A stretch of DNA of 64,000 nucleotides, taken from positions 248,001-312,000 of the forward strand of contig CALXXT010000002.1 in NCBI GenBank assembly GCA_944392755.1, given 5' to 3'. Position numbers and translations under genes: made by a program. The notes under the pieces were generated by a model. The model was given only the letters and a program-made list of their open reading frames with translations. It was not told the DNA's origin and did not search any database. The DNA is from an uncultured Sutterella sp. (GTDB lineage Bacteria > Pseudomonadota > Gammaproteobacteria > Burkholderiales > Burkholderiaceae_F). Positions 34,215 to 43,587 of this stretch are shown one piece after another; position 1 is the stretch's first letter; each line of letters opens with the position of its first letter.

Positions 34215-36929
34215 ATGGACGATCAACAGAAGAATCCCCCGGTCGATGAAGAAGCGTTGATGGACGACGACGCGCCGCGGTCTCCCACTTCGGGCGACTC
34301 TATCGCCAGAGAACTTCTTCCGGTTTCACTCGAAACCGAGATGCGCCGGTCTTATCTCGACTATGCCATGAGCGTCATTGTTGGTCGTGCGCTTCCCGAT
34401 GTGAGGGACGGTCTGAAGCCCGTTCATCGTCGTGTGCTTTATGCGATGAACGAAATCGGCAATACGCACAACAGACCGACGAAGAAAGCTGCCCGCATCG
34501 TTGGGGAAGTGATCGGTAAGTACCACCCGCACGGGGACGCTGCGGTCTATCAGACGATTGTCCGCATGGCGCAGGATTTTTCGCTGCGCTATCCGCTTAT
34601 TTACGGGCAGGGCAATTTCGGTTCGATCGACGGCGACAGCGCGGCCGCCATGCGATACACGGAAGTTCGCTTTCAGAAGATTGCAAGCGAAATGCTTGCC
34701 GACATCGACGAAGACACCGTCGACTTTGTGCCGAACTTCGACAATTCCGAAAAAGAACCCGCTGTGCTGCCGACGCGCCTGCCTCAATTGCTTATCAATG
34801 GGTCTTCAGGCATTGCGGTCGGCATGGCCACGAACATTCCGCCTCACAATCTGCGCGAGACGATCGACGCCTGCCTTCACGCGCTCTCGCATCCCCACTG
34901 CACGGTCGACGAGCTGATTCACTTCATGCCCGCGCCCGATTTTCCGACAGGGGGGATCATCTTCGGCATCCACGGAGTTCATCAGGGATACCGCACGGGG
35001 CGCGGACGCGTTGTCATGCGCGCGAAGACGCACTTCGAAGAGTTCGGTAAGGGGCGGACCCGCATTGTGGTCGACGAGATTCCGTACATGGTGAATAAGC
35101 GAGTCATGTACGAGCGCATGCACGAACTCTGGCGCGAAAAGAAGCTCGAAGGCATTTCGGAGATGCGGGACGAATCGAGCAGTACGATCCGAATCGCGAT
35201 CGATCTCCGCGCGGATGCCATGCCGGAGGTTGTGCTCAACAATCTCTACAAGCAGACCCAGATGCAGGAAAGCTTCGGGATGAACATGGTGGCGCTCGTA
35301 GACGGTCAGCCCTTGCTTCTCAATTTGAAGCAGCTGATCGATTTCTTCCTTGCGCACCGCCGTGAGGTTGTCACTCGCCGCACGGTCTTCCGCCTTCGCC
35401 GCTCCCGGGATGCCGGGCACATTCTGGAAGGTTTGGCCATCGCGCTGGACAATCTCGACGAATTCATCCGGCTCATCCGTAGCTCGCGAACGGTTAAAGA
35501 GGCGCATGAGGCACTCTACGGCCGCGGTTGGCCGCTTGGCTTCTCAGGAGAAATCACTCGGCGCGCTGCAGCCGCCGGCCATCAGGTCTATCCCGAAACG
35601 ATGGAGCCCGATCGCGGTCTTCGTGAAGACGGTCTCTACTACCTTACCCATGCTCAGGTCGACAGCATTCTGGCCATGAATTTGCGCCGCCTTACGGGGC
35701 TTGAGCGTGAAAAGGTCGTTGACGACTACCGCACGGAGATCAACAAGATTCTCGACTACCTGGACATCCTTGCGAAACCTGCCCGAGTAAGCGCCATCAT
35801 TGCCGACGAACTCAAGGCGATTCGAGAGGAGTTTGGCGACGAACGACGCTCTGTTGTTGATCCTTTGGGCGATCCGAATTTCGACAAGCGCGACCTTATT
35901 GCCCGTCGTGACATGGTCGTTACGCTTACGCGCGACGGCTACGTGAAGAGTCAGGAGCTTTCCGACTACGAGGCCCAGATTCGTGGCGGCAAGGGCCGTA
36001 ACGTTCAGGCGACGACGAAAGACGATGAAATTGAGGAAATCTTCATCGCCAATACGCATGACATCATTCTCTGCTTTACGACGTCGGGCAGGGTTTACCC
36101 AATTGATGTCTTCGAGCTGCCCGAAGGAAAGTCGAATTCGCGAGGGCGTCCGATCGTCAACCTCTTGCCGCTTGAAGAAGAGGAGCGCATCACGTTTATC
36201 CTCCCGATTCAGGGGTATGACGATGAGCATTTCGTCTTCATGGCGACGAATCGGGGGACGGTGAAGAAGACTCCACTTTCGGCCTTCCGCAACGCGCGCA
36301 CGAAAGGCATCTACGCCGTGACCCTCGATGAAGGAGAAACGCTTGTTGGCGTCACCGTGACCGACGGCACATTCGACATCATGCTCTTTAGCGATGCGGG
36401 CAAGTGCGCCCGCTTCAACGAGCGAGAGGTTCGCCCGATGGGACGCATGTCGCATGGGGTTCGCGGCATGCGTCTCAAGGAGGGGCAGTCCGTGATTTCG
36501 CTCGTGGCGGTCGATGATCCTGCAAAGTCAATTCTGACGGCTACCGAACACGGTTACGGCAAGCGTACGCCGATTTCGGAATACAGTACGCATGGACGCG
36601 GCGTTCAAGGCATTGCTTCGATTGCCACAAGCGAGCGGAATGGCCACGTTGTTGCGGCGGCGCTTGTTTCGCCCGATGACGACATCCTTTTGCTTTCAAC
36701 GGGCGGGAAGCTCATCCGCACTCGCGCTTCGCAAGTTCCCGAATACAGCCGCTCGGCTCAGGGCGTCCGTCTTATTCGGCTTGAGGGAGAGACGCTCGCT
36801 TCCGTGCGTCGGGTGCCGATCAGTTCGGACGAGGTGGAAGAACTTCACGTGGAGGATGACGACGGCGCAGATGTCGAGGCGCTTGAATCCGAAGTGGCGC
36901 TCGAGTCCGATTCGGACGATGCGGAATAA
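34215..36929 (+). CDS. gyrA: DNA gyrase subunit A
   Basis: 904 aa. GyrA cuts and religates DNA in the A2B2 gyrase, introducing negative supercoils. An N-terminal acidic extension of about 25 residues precedes the catalytic domain. The active-site tyrosine is Tyr148 in AAAMRYTE. The quinolone-determining region reads [17 protein letters not shown], giving Ala109 and Gln113 where E. coli has Ser83 and Asp87. The C-terminal beta-pinwheel starts near residue 560 and contains the GyrA box QIRGGKG, and the protein ends in an acidic tail. serC follows after 63 bp. Confidence 0.97.
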   Translation: MDDQQKNPPVDEEALMDDDAPRSPTSGDSIARELLPVSLETEMRRSYLDYAMSVIVGRALPDVRDGLKPVHRRVLYAMNEIGNTHNRPTKKAARIVGEVIGKYHPHGDAAVYQTIVRMAQDFSLRYPLIYGQGNFGSIDGDSAAAMRYTEVRFQKIASEMLADIDEDTVDFVPNFDNSEKEPAVLPTRLPQLLINGSSGIAVGMATNIPPHNLRETIDACLHALSHPHCTVDELIHFMPAPDFPTGGIIFGIHGVHQGYRTGRGRVVMRAKTHFEEFGKGRTRIVVDEIPYMVNKRVMYERMHELWREKKLEGISEMRDESSSTIRIAIDLRADAMPEVVLNNLYKQTQMQESFGMNMVALVDGQPLLLNLKQLIDFFLAHRREVVTRRTVFRLRRSRDAGHILEGLAIALDNLDEFIRLIRSSRTVKEAHEALYGRGWPLGFSGEITRRAAAAGHQVYPETMEPDRGLREDGLYYLTHAQVDSILAMNLRRLTGLEREKVVDDYRTEINKILDYLDILAKPARVSAIIADELKAIREEFGDERRSVVDPLGDPNFDKRDLIARRDMVVTLTRDGYVKSQELSDYEAQIRGGKGRNVQATTKDDEIEEIFIANTHDIILCFTTSGRVYPIDVFELPEGKSNSRGRPIVNLLPLEEEERITFILPIQGYDDEHFVFMATNRGTVKKTPLSAFRNARTKGIYAVTLDEGETLVGVTVTDGTFDIMLFSDAGKCARFNEREVRPMGRMSHGVRGMRLKEGQSVISLVAVDDPAKSILTATEHGYGKRTPISEYSTHGRGVQGIASIATSERNGHVVAAALVSPDDDILLLSTGGKLIRTRASQVPEYSRSAQGVRLIRLEGETLASVRRVPISSDEVEELHVEDDDGADVEALESEVALESDSDDAE

Positions 36930-36950
36930 ATGGATGTCGGTTCTCAAGCG

Positions 36951-36978
36951 GAGGGCAAGTGCACGGGTGCTTGCCCTC
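36951..36978 (+). other. Hairpin between gyrA and serC
   Basis: GAGGGCAAG and CTTGCCCTC form a 9-bp stem with an inner GCAC/GTGC tip. There is no T-tract. It ends 14 bp before the serC start codon, close to the GGAGG Shine-Dalgarno, so it may affect serC expression or transcript processing. Confidence 0.45.
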
Positions 36979-36992
36979 ACTCGGAGGTGACG

Positions 36993-38114
36993 ATGCGGGA
37001 GCGGCTGATTAACTTTGGGGCGGGTCCGGCCATGATGCCGGAAGCCGTGCTTCGGCGAATCCGTGAAGAGGCTTTCGATTACTGCGGGTCGACCGTTTCC
37101 GTTTTCGAACTTGGGCACCGCACGCCTGAATTCGAGGCAATTCTCGGCGGTTTGAGAGATCGAATTCGACGACTTCTCGCCGTTCCGAAGGATTACGACA
37201 TTCTCTTCTGTCAGGGAGGCGGACGGCTGCAGTTCGCCATGGTTCCGATGAATCTCTTCGGAGCTGGAGCCATCGCAAGCTATATTGTGACGGGATCGTG
37301 GAGTCGGAATGCGCAGCGCGAGGCGCTTCGCATCGGCCGAGTGCAGACAGCCTTTGCCGGCAACGGCACGCATGCGCCGAGACCAGACGAGTACGAGTGC
37401 CTGCCCGAGGCGGCATACCTCTACTACTGCGATAACGAAACGGTTCACGGGGTGGAATTTCGGGATCCGCCGAAGGCTCCGGAGCGCGTTCCTCTCGTGG
37501 CGGACATGTCGAGCAACTTCCTCTCTCGTCCGGTCGATGTGAGCCGCTTCGGTCTGATCTGGGCCTGCGCGCAGAAGAATTTTGGAATTGCAGGTCTTTC
37601 GGTCGTCATCATTCGACGCGACCTTTTAGGCTTGGCGGCCCCGAATGTCCCGACTCTCATGAATTTCAGCGTGTACTCGCGCACCGGGAGCACGCCCAAT
37701 ACACCGCCCATTTTCGCCATTTACGTCGCCGCTCTTATGGCCGAATGGATTGAGGCCGAGGGCGGACTTGAAGAAATGAACAGTCGTGCGCTTGCTCGAT
37801 CGTCGATCATCTATTCGACGCTCGATGAACTGAGAGATGTTTATGCGCTGCCTGTCGAGCCCGAGTCGCGCAGCCGCATGAACGTGGTGTTCCGATTGGC
37901 GGACGAAGAGGCGACGGGCGAATTTCTTGCCGGAGCCGCCCGTCGGGGGCTGATCAATCTTGCCGGTCACCGGTCGGTAGGCGGAATCCGGGCTTCTCTC
38001 TACAACAGCATGCCCATGAAGGGCGCCGAACGGCTTGCCGAGTATCTGCGCGAGTATGCTGGCCGCACCTTGGCCAGGAAAAGGTCAAGCCCCGCGCAGT
38101 CTCGCGGGCGATGA
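36993..38114 (+). CDS. serC: Phosphoserine aminotransferase
   Basis: 373 aa from the ATG at 36993 (MRERLINFGAGPAMMPEAVL), which has GGAGG 6-10 nt upstream; the frame extends into the gyrA-serC gap without similarity. It is a PLP enzyme making 3-phosphoserine for serine and pyridoxine synthesis. FCQGGGRLQFAMVPMN (about 71-86) binds phosphate, and the PLP lysine is in ACAQKNFGIAGL (about 190-201). In related genomes pheA, hisC, tyrA and aroA follow; here cmk is only 22 bp away. Confidence 0.95.
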   Translation: MRERLINFGAGPAMMPEAVLRRIREEAFDYCGSTVSVFELGHRTPEFEAILGGLRDRIRRLLAVPKDYDILFCQGGGRLQFAMVPMNLFGAGAIASYIVTGSWSRNAQREALRIGRVQTAFAGNGTHAPRPDEYECLPEAAYLYYCDNETVHGVEFRDPPKAPERVPLVADMSSNFLSRPVDVSRFGLIWACAQKNFGIAGLSVVIIRRDLLGLAAPNVPTLMNFSVYSRTGSTPNTPPIFAIYVAALMAEWIEAEGGLEEMNSRALARSSIIYSTLDELRDVYALPVEPESRSRMNVVFRLADEEATGEFLAGAARRGLINLAGHRSVGGIRASLYNSMPMKGAERLAEYLREYAGRTLARKRSSPAQSRGR

Positions 38115-38136
38115 AGATGCAAACCTAAGGCTCGTT

Positions 38137-38802
38137 ATGAAACACAGCAATATTCCTGTCATTGCCATTGACGGCCCGGCCGCGAGCGGCAAGGGCACAA
38201 TCGCCGGACGCGTTGCGAAGGCGCTCGGATTCCACTACCTCGACAGCGGCGCGCTCTATCGACTTGCCACGCTTGCGGCGCTCAAGGCCGGCATTTCGCT
38301 TGACGACGCACAGGCGCTTGAATTTACGGCATCTCGGCTTGCCCCTGTTTTTGAAGCCGGTCGGATCCTGCTTGACGGGGAGGATGTTACGCAGGCAATT
38401 CGCTCCGAGGCGGTGAGTGCCGCAACATCGAAGGTCGCGGCGGTGCCCGGAGTGCGCCGGGCTCTCTTTGAGCTTCAGCGCCGCGCCGCTCGAGCTCCCG
38501 GACTTGTGGCCGATGGTCGGGACATGGGGACGGTCGTTTTCCCCGAAGCGCCGCTTAAGGTCTTCATGACGGCTTCCGCGCGTGTGCGCGCTGAGCGTCG
38601 TTACCGCCAACTCCTTGAGCGCGGCGAGAAGGCTGACCTCAATATGTTGACTGCGGATCTTGAAGCGCGAGATAGGCGGGATCGTGAGCGCGCTTCCGCT
38701 CCGCTCAAGCCGGCCGACGATGCCCGACTGCTCGATACCTCTGCGATGGGCATTGAAGAGGTCGTCGGAAAAGTCCTCGAGTGGTGGGACGAGTGCCGCT
38801 AA
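38137..38802 (+). CDS. cmk: Cytidylate kinase
   Basis: 221 aa from the ATG at 38137 (MKHSNIPVIAIDGPAASGKG), with TAAGG upstream. It phosphorylates CMP and dCMP. The P-loop GPAASGKGTI lies at about 12-21, the CMP-binding HYLDSGALYRLA near 34, and GRDMGTVVFPEA near 128. The 22-bp gap to serC and the short distance to rpsA (131 bp) suggest one operon. Confidence 0.94.
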   Translation: MKHSNIPVIAIDGPAASGKGTIAGRVAKALGFHYLDSGALYRLATLAALKAGISLDDAQALEFTASRLAPVFEAGRILLDGEDVTQAIRSEAVSAATSKVAAVPGVRRALFELQRRAARAPGLVADGRDMGTVVFPEAPLKVFMTASARVRAERRYRQLLERGEKADLNMLTADLEARDRRDRERASAPLKPADDARLLDTSAMGIEEVVGKVLEWWDECR

Positions 38803-38933
38803 GTTGTTGTAAGATGCGGATTTCCGTTTTGTCCCTTCGGGGATGAAGCTTTTTATCAACCAACTCCGCCCTCAAGACCGCAGCGTGCGACGCCGGCGAC
38901 TTCTGGGTGTGCATCCCTAGTTTTCTTTTCACA

Positions 38934-40628
38934 ATGTCCAACGAAACCAACAAGCCCGAATCCTTTGCCGAGCTTTTTGAGCAGAGCCTTGCCAATCAGG
39001 AAATGCGTCAGGGTGAAGTCATCACCGCTGAAGTCGTCCGCGTCGACTACAACTTCGTCGTTGTCAACGCAGGCCTGAAGAGCGAAGCTTATGTGCCCAT
39101 CGACGAGTTCAAGGATGATCGCGGCGAAGTGACCGTCCAGCCCGGCGACTTTGTCTCCGTGGCCATCGAAGCCGTTGAAAACGGTTATGGCGACACGATT
39201 CTCAGCCGCGACAAGGCCAAGCGTCTGGCCGCCTGGATGAACCTCGAGCAGGCCCTCGAAAGCGGCGAACTCGTGACGGGTACGGTGACGGGCAAGGTCA
39301 AGGGCGGTCTCACCGTCATGACGAACGGCATCCGCGCGTTCCTTCCCGGCTCTCTGGTGGATACGCGTCCCGTCAAGGATACGACGCCCTACGAAGGCAA
39401 GACCTTCGAATTTAAGGTCATCAAGCTCGACCGCAAGCGCAACAACGTGGTGGTCTCCCGCCGCGCTGTCGTCGAAGCCGCGATGGGCGAAGAACGTGCC
39501 AAGCTCCTTGAAACGCTCCAGGAAGGCATGGTCGTCAAGGGCATCGTGAAGAACATCACGGACTACGGTGCCTTCGTTGACCTCGGCGGTATCGACGGTC
39601 TTCTTCACATTACGGATCTGGCCTGGCGCCGCGTCCGCCATCCGAGCGAAGTCGTTCAGGTTGGTCAGGAAATTGAAGCCAAGGTTCTCAAGTTTGACCG
39701 TGAAAAGTGCCGCGTTTCGCTCGGCCTCAAGCAGCTCGGCGAAGATCCGTGGATCGGCATTTCCCGCCGCTATCCGAAGGGCACGCGCCTCTTCGGCAAG
39801 GTCACGAACATCACGGACTACGGCGCTTTTGTCGAAGTCGAAGCCGGCATCGAAGGCCTTGTTCACGTTTCCGAAATGGATTGGACGAACAAGAACGTCG
39901 ATCCGCGCAAGATCGTCACGCTCGGCGAAGAAGTCGAAGTCATGGTTCTTGACATCGACGAAGATCGCCGCCGTATCAGCCTCGGCATGAAGCAGTGCAA
40001 GCCGAATCCTTGGGAAGAATTTGCCCAGACGCACAATCGCGGCGACAAGGTGAGCGGCCAGGTGAAGTCGATCACCGACTTCGGCGTGTTCATCGGTCTG
40101 CCCGGCGGCATCGACGGTCTGGTGCACCTGTCGGACATCTCCTGGAACGAATCCGGCGAAGAAGCTGTCCGCCAGTTCAAGAAGGGCGACGAAGTCGAAG
40201 CCATCGTCCTCGGAATCGACACGGAGCGTGAACGCATCAGCCTCGGCATCAAGCAGCTTGGCGGCGATCCGTTCAGCACGTTCACGAGCACGCACGAAAA
40301 GAACACGGTCGTTAAGGGCACGGTGAAGTCCGTCGATGCCAAGGGCGCCGTGATCGACCTCGGCAACGATGTTGAAGGTTACCTGCGCGCGAGCGAAATC
40401 TCCGCCGAACGCGTGGAAGATGCGTCGACCGTCCTTAAGGAAGGCGACGAGGTCGAAGCGCTCATCACGAACATCGATCGCAAGAACCGCAACATTCAGC
40501 TTTCGATCAAGGCGAAGGATGCCGCGGAAGCTCGTGATGCTCTCGATCGTCTTAACGCCGATGCTGGCGCCTCGACGGGCACTACGAACCTCGGCGCGCT
40601 TCTGAAGGCGAAGCTGGAACAGAAGTAA
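38934..40628 (+). CDS. rpsA: 30S ribosomal protein S1
   Basis: 564 aa from the ATG at 38934 ([11 protein letters not shown]). S1 unfolds mRNA and helps start translation of weak-Shine-Dalgarno messages. Six S1 RNA-binding repeats are present, including [40 protein letters not shown] and [20 protein letters not shown] as repeats 3-5. Codon use is strongly biased, as expected for a ribosomal gene. The start has no recognisable Shine-Dalgarno (TTTTCTTTTCACA precedes the ATG), like E. coli rpsA, which is autoregulated by S1. Confidence 0.97.
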   Translation: MSNETNKPESFAELFEQSLANQEMRQGEVITAEVVRVDYNFVVVNAGLKSEAYVPIDEFKDDRGEVTVQPGDFVSVAIEAVENGYGDTILSRDKAKRLAAWMNLEQALESGELVTGTVTGKVKGGLTVMTNGIRAFLPGSLVDTRPVKDTTPYEGKTFEFKVIKLDRKRNNVVVSRRAVVEAAMGEERAKLLETLQEGMVVKGIVKNITDYGAFVDLGGIDGLLHITDLAWRRVRHPSEVVQVGQEIEAKVLKFDREKCRVSLGLKQLGEDPWIGISRRYPKGTRLFGKVTNITDYGAFVEVEAGIEGLVHVSEMDWTNKNVDPRKIVTLGEEVEVMVLDIDEDRRRISLGMKQCKPNPWEEFAQTHNRGDKVSGQVKSITDFGVFIGLPGGIDGLVHLSDISWNESGEEAVRQFKKGDEVEAIVLGIDTERERISLGIKQLGGDPFSTFTSTHEKNTVVKGTVKSVDAKGAVIDLGNDVEGYLRASEISAERVEDASTVLKEGDEVEALITNIDRKNRNIQLSIKAKDAAEARDALDRLNADAGASTGTTNLGALLKAKLEQK

Positions 40629-40649
40629 TCTGAGCTTATGGAGGAGACC

Positions 40650-41006
40650 ATGGGTGACACCATGACCAAATCCGAGCTCAAAGGAGCGCTCTTCGAGTCA
40701 GAACGGACAAAAACGAAGTCCGAGCTGATTGAAGAGCTCTCCCGGCGTTTTACTTCGTTCCGTGAGCGAGATTGCGTTCTCGGCGGCAACGTGATCATCG
40801 ATGCTATAGCTCAGGCCCTTGTGGACGGCGACCGCATCGAGATTCGGGGCTTCGGCTCCTTCGGGCTGAAGTATCGTCCCGAACGCATTGGACGCAATCC
40901 TCAGGACGGTTCTCCCGTATCCGTCCGCCCGCGCTACACCGTCTTCTTCAAGGCGGGAAAGAGCCTGCGTGAGCGAGTAGATGCGAGCAAGAAAGCCGAC
41001 GACTGA
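40650..41006 (+). CDS. ihfB: Integration host factor subunit beta with N-terminal extension
   Basis: 118 aa from the ATG at 40650, which has GGAGGA 7 nt upstream; other in-frame ATGs are at 40638 and 40662. IHF bends DNA at specific sites as a heterodimer with IhfA. The HU/IHF fold is complete: TKSELIEELSRRF, VIIDAIAQALVDGDRIEIRG, FGSFGLKYRPERIGRNPQDG and the C-terminal FFKAGKSLRERV. About 23 extra residues precede the normal start and themselves contain TKSEL, so that motif occurs twice. It follows rpsA as usual, and a terminator follows. Confidence 0.93.
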   Translation: MGDTMTKSELKGALFESERTKTKSELIEELSRRFTSFRERDCVLGGNVIIDAIAQALVDGDRIEIRGFGSFGLKYRPERIGRNPQDGSPVSVRPRYTVFFKAGKSLRERVDASKKADD

Positions 41007-41050
41007 TCGCCGCGCCCGGTGAATGCCCTCTCAAAGGAGCATCCCGAAAT

Positions 41051-41085
41051 AAAAGCCGCAGCTCCAAAAGAGTTGCGGCTTTTTT
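41051..41085 (+). terminator. Intrinsic terminator after ihfB
   Basis: AGCCGCAGCTC and GAGTTGCGGCT form a stem with one G-U/mismatch position, flanked by A- and T-runs (AAAA before, TTTTTT after). It ends the rpsA-ihfB transcript in the place where lapA is normally found. Confidence 0.85.
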
Positions 41086-41207
41086 CTGCATAAAGATCCG
41101 CGAGGCACTAGAATTCAGCGGTTTAACTTTTTCCCGTGTTTCCTGCGGCTCTTACTTGCCGTCGGGGCAACGGGGCTGAATTTGCAACGAGGCGACCGGA
41201 GAAGGGT

Positions 41208-42374
41208 ATGAATTTTGAGTTTTGGCACCTGATCGTCCTTCCCGCACTCTTTGCGGCTGGTTGGCTCTGCCGAGGTTTCGACGCGAAGCAGCGGGCAGGT
41301 GGTGCCGAGCTCCCTCAGACCTACTCGCGGGGCGTTTCCCTGCTTCTGTCTGGTGAATCTGACAAGGCGATCGACGCCTTCGTTGAAGCCGTGAAGCTGG
41401 ATCCTCAGCAGATCGAGCTTCACCACGTTTTGGGAAATCTCTTCCGTGCCCGCGGCGACTTTGAGCGGGCGATTCGACTGCACCGCCATATATACAACCG
41501 CGCAGAGCTCAACGATGCTGAGCGCACTGCAGCGCTGCGCGAGCTCGCAGAGGACTACATTCAGGCGGGGCTTTTCGACCGGGCCGAAGCGGCTTTCCGG
41601 CGACTCTCAGAAGTCCCTAGCGAGCATCTCGCGGCGCTTCACCGACTGCTGGAGATCTACGTCACTGAACACGAATGGCAGGCGGCTGTAGATACTGCCG
41701 AGCGTCTTGAAGCGAAGGCCGGTGAAAACCATTCGGCTGAAATTGCGCATTTCCATTGCGAGAAGGCCGAAATCGCCATGAAGCGCAAGGACTTTGAGGC
41801 GGCTGACGCAGAAATTACGCTTGCTGTCATGCAACGAGCTACGCCGCGAGCTCCCATTCTTGCAGGAAGGTCTGCCGCCTTGCAGGGCAATCTTGAAGGC
41901 GCAGTGCGCTGGTGGCGTGAAGTGGCGCAGGATTACCCAGAGCACTCGTCTCTGATCATCGGAGAGCTTGCGGATGCCGTATACAAGCTCGGGGATGCTG
42001 CAGGAGCAGAAAATCTCCTTCGCGACACGATTGCTCGCTCGGACTCCGTTGATGCTTTTGAAGCGGCGCTTTCCCGCATTGCGGCATGGGATGGTGCTGA
42101 AGCGGCAACGACTGCGGCACGGCAGATGCTGCAACGCCAGCCGAGTCTTTCGGCGTTCAGCGCCTTGATGGAACTCAAGCTTAAGGCGGCGCCCGACGAT
42201 GCGGATTTGAAGCTCCTTTCCGGACTTCTCAAGCGTCACGCCCGGCGGCTTGCCCGCTACCAGTGCCGTCACTGCGGCTTCCTTGCATCGAATTTTGCCT
42301 GGCATTGCCTCGGATGCGGTGCTTGGGACAGCTTCCCGCCGCGAAGACTCGAAGAGTCGAAGCGGGGCAGCTGA
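41208..42374 (+). CDS. lapB: LPS assembly regulator LapB (YciM)
   Basis: 388 aa from the ATG at 41208, with AGAAGGGT upstream. An N-terminal hydrophobic anchor (FWHLIVLPALFAAGWLCRG, about 4-22) is followed by TPR repeats (about 40-350) and a rubredoxin-type metal knot CRHCGFLASNFAWHCLGCG (about 355-373). In E. coli LapB recruits FtsH to degrade LpxC and controls LPS synthesis. FtsH is encoded at 61 kb. lapA, its usual neighbour, is missing here. Confidence 0.92.
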   Translation: MNFEFWHLIVLPALFAAGWLCRGFDAKQRAGGAELPQTYSRGVSLLLSGESDKAIDAFVEAVKLDPQQIELHHVLGNLFRARGDFERAIRLHRHIYNRAELNDAERTAALRELAEDYIQAGLFDRAEAAFRRLSEVPSEHLAALHRLLEIYVTEHEWQAAVDTAERLEAKAGENHSAEIAHFHCEKAEIAMKRKDFEAADAEITLAVMQRATPRAPILAGRSAALQGNLEGAVRWWREVAQDYPEHSSLIIGELADAVYKLGDAAGAENLLRDTIARSDSVDAFEAALSRIAAWDGAEAATTAARQMLQRQPSLSAFSALMELKLKAAPDDADLKLLSGLLKRHARRLARYQCRHCGFLASNFAWHCLGCGAWDSFPPRRLEESKRGS

Positions 42375-42450
42375 AATTTCTTGGATCGAGAGGTTTGAAT
42401 TGCGGTTTTGATGCAGTTGGGCCTCAGAGCAAAAAGCTCGTAATGGGTGA

Positions 42451-42484
42451 GAGAAAAGCGGGATCAAAAGGCCCGTCTTTTCTC
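42451..42484 (+). terminator. Hairpin downstream of lapB
   Basis: GAGAAAAG (42451-42458) and CTTTTCTC (42477-42484) pair, with inner CGGG/CCCG. The pyrimidine-rich 3' arm contains the T-run, so it could act as a weak terminator before the next binding-protein gene. Confidence 0.45.
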
Positions 42485-42544
42485 GACGTCGGTACACAAA
42501 ACAGATTCTCAACAGCCAACTACTTGATGATACGGAGCTCGAAG

Positions 42545-43330
42545 ATGATTGATAAGATTTCTCGGCGAATGCTTTTTGCGGGGATGGCCTCGGCTTTTCT
42601 TTTCGGCGCCACGGCTGTTCAAGCTGCCGGAACGCTCCGCGTAGCGACGAACGCTGTTTTCCCGCCCTTTGAATTCGTCAACAGCCAGACTGGCGCCATG
42701 CAGGGTTTTGAAGTGGATGTGGTGAAGGCCATGGCTCAGGCGATGGGCAAGGAACTTCAGCTCGAACAGCTTGGCTTTGATGCCATCATCCCCGCCATTC
42801 TTTCAGGCACGTACGATGTGGGCGCTTCTGGTTTTTCTGTTACGCCTGAGCGTGCAAGGAAGGTTCTCTTCACGATGCCCTTCTATAAGTCTGGGCTTAC
42901 GATTCTTACCGTCAAGGGCAATGAAGGCTCCATCAAGAGCTTCGACGATTTGAAGGGCAAGAAAATCAGCGTGCAGCTTGGGACAACATCCATGTCGTTT
43001 GCGCGCAAGATTGAGGGAGCTGAGGTGAGCACCTTCAACAACGCCGGCGAAGCTATTTTGAATTTGATTGGAGGCAACTGCGACGCCGTCATCAACGATA
43101 AGCCTGTTACCGACTACATCCTCACGCAGAACAAGAACATGGCGTCGAAGACGGTGCATCTGCCGGTGATGGCCTCGGCAGACATGTTTGCAATGGTGGT
43201 ATCGAAAAAGAACAAAGCGCTCTGCGAGGAAATGAATGCCGCGCTCAAGCAGATCAAGGCAGACGGCACGTTCGACAAGATCCACGAGAAATGGTTCGGC
43301 CGTCCGGCTGATCCGGATCTTCTGAAGTAA
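42545..43330 (+). CDS. Periplasmic amino-acid binding protein (solute-binding family 3), second copy
   Basis: 261 aa from the ATG at 42545 (MIDKISRRMLFAGMASAF), with GGAG about 9 nt upstream. The signal peptide is cut near VQA-AG (residue 27). It shares the architecture and many segments with the protein at 4189: NAVFPPFEF, GFEVDVVKAMAQ, SGFSVTPERARKVLF, SFDDLKGKKISVQLG and FDKIHEKWFGRPAD. It binds a polar amino acid for an ABC importer. No permease or ATPase gene is nearby. An intrinsic terminator follows directly, so it is monocistronic. Confidence 0.9.
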   Translation: MIDKISRRMLFAGMASAFLFGATAVQAAGTLRVATNAVFPPFEFVNSQTGAMQGFEVDVVKAMAQAMGKELQLEQLGFDAIIPAILSGTYDVGASGFSVTPERARKVLFTMPFYKSGLTILTVKGNEGSIKSFDDLKGKKISVQLGTTSMSFARKIEGAEVSTFNNAGEAILNLIGGNCDAVINDKPVTDYILTQNKNMASKTVHLPVMASADMFAMVVSKKNKALCEEMNAALKQIKADGTFDKIHEKWFGRPADPDLLK

Positions 43331-43351
43331 GAGTCTACTGAGCAAGCCGCC

Positions 43352-43388
43352 AACGGCCCTCGGCATCAGCAGCCGCTGGGCCGTTTTT
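43352..43388 (+). terminator. Intrinsic terminator of the second binding-protein gene
   Basis: AACGGCCC (43352-43359) and GGGCCGTT (43378-43385) form the stem, running into TTTTT. Confidence 0.85.
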
Positions 43389-43587
43389 GGTTGTTGATAA
43401 CCGCCCGCAGCCAATCCGCACGGTGCGCTGTGGCGGAAAGCCCTCTCCTATCCGATTCGGAGTCTCTGAGGATCGAGATTCGTTACAAATGCGGCGAAGC
43501 TTTTACGTGAGCCGTGAAGTCGAACGCATAAAATAAGCTTCTGCCCATTTAGTGAGGCAGACAGCTTTGTATTTATTCAGAAAAACA

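Noticed and set aside
38856..40295. Minus-strand frame of 479 codons opposite rpsA
   Set aside because: It is an antisense shadow produced by rpsA codon bias.
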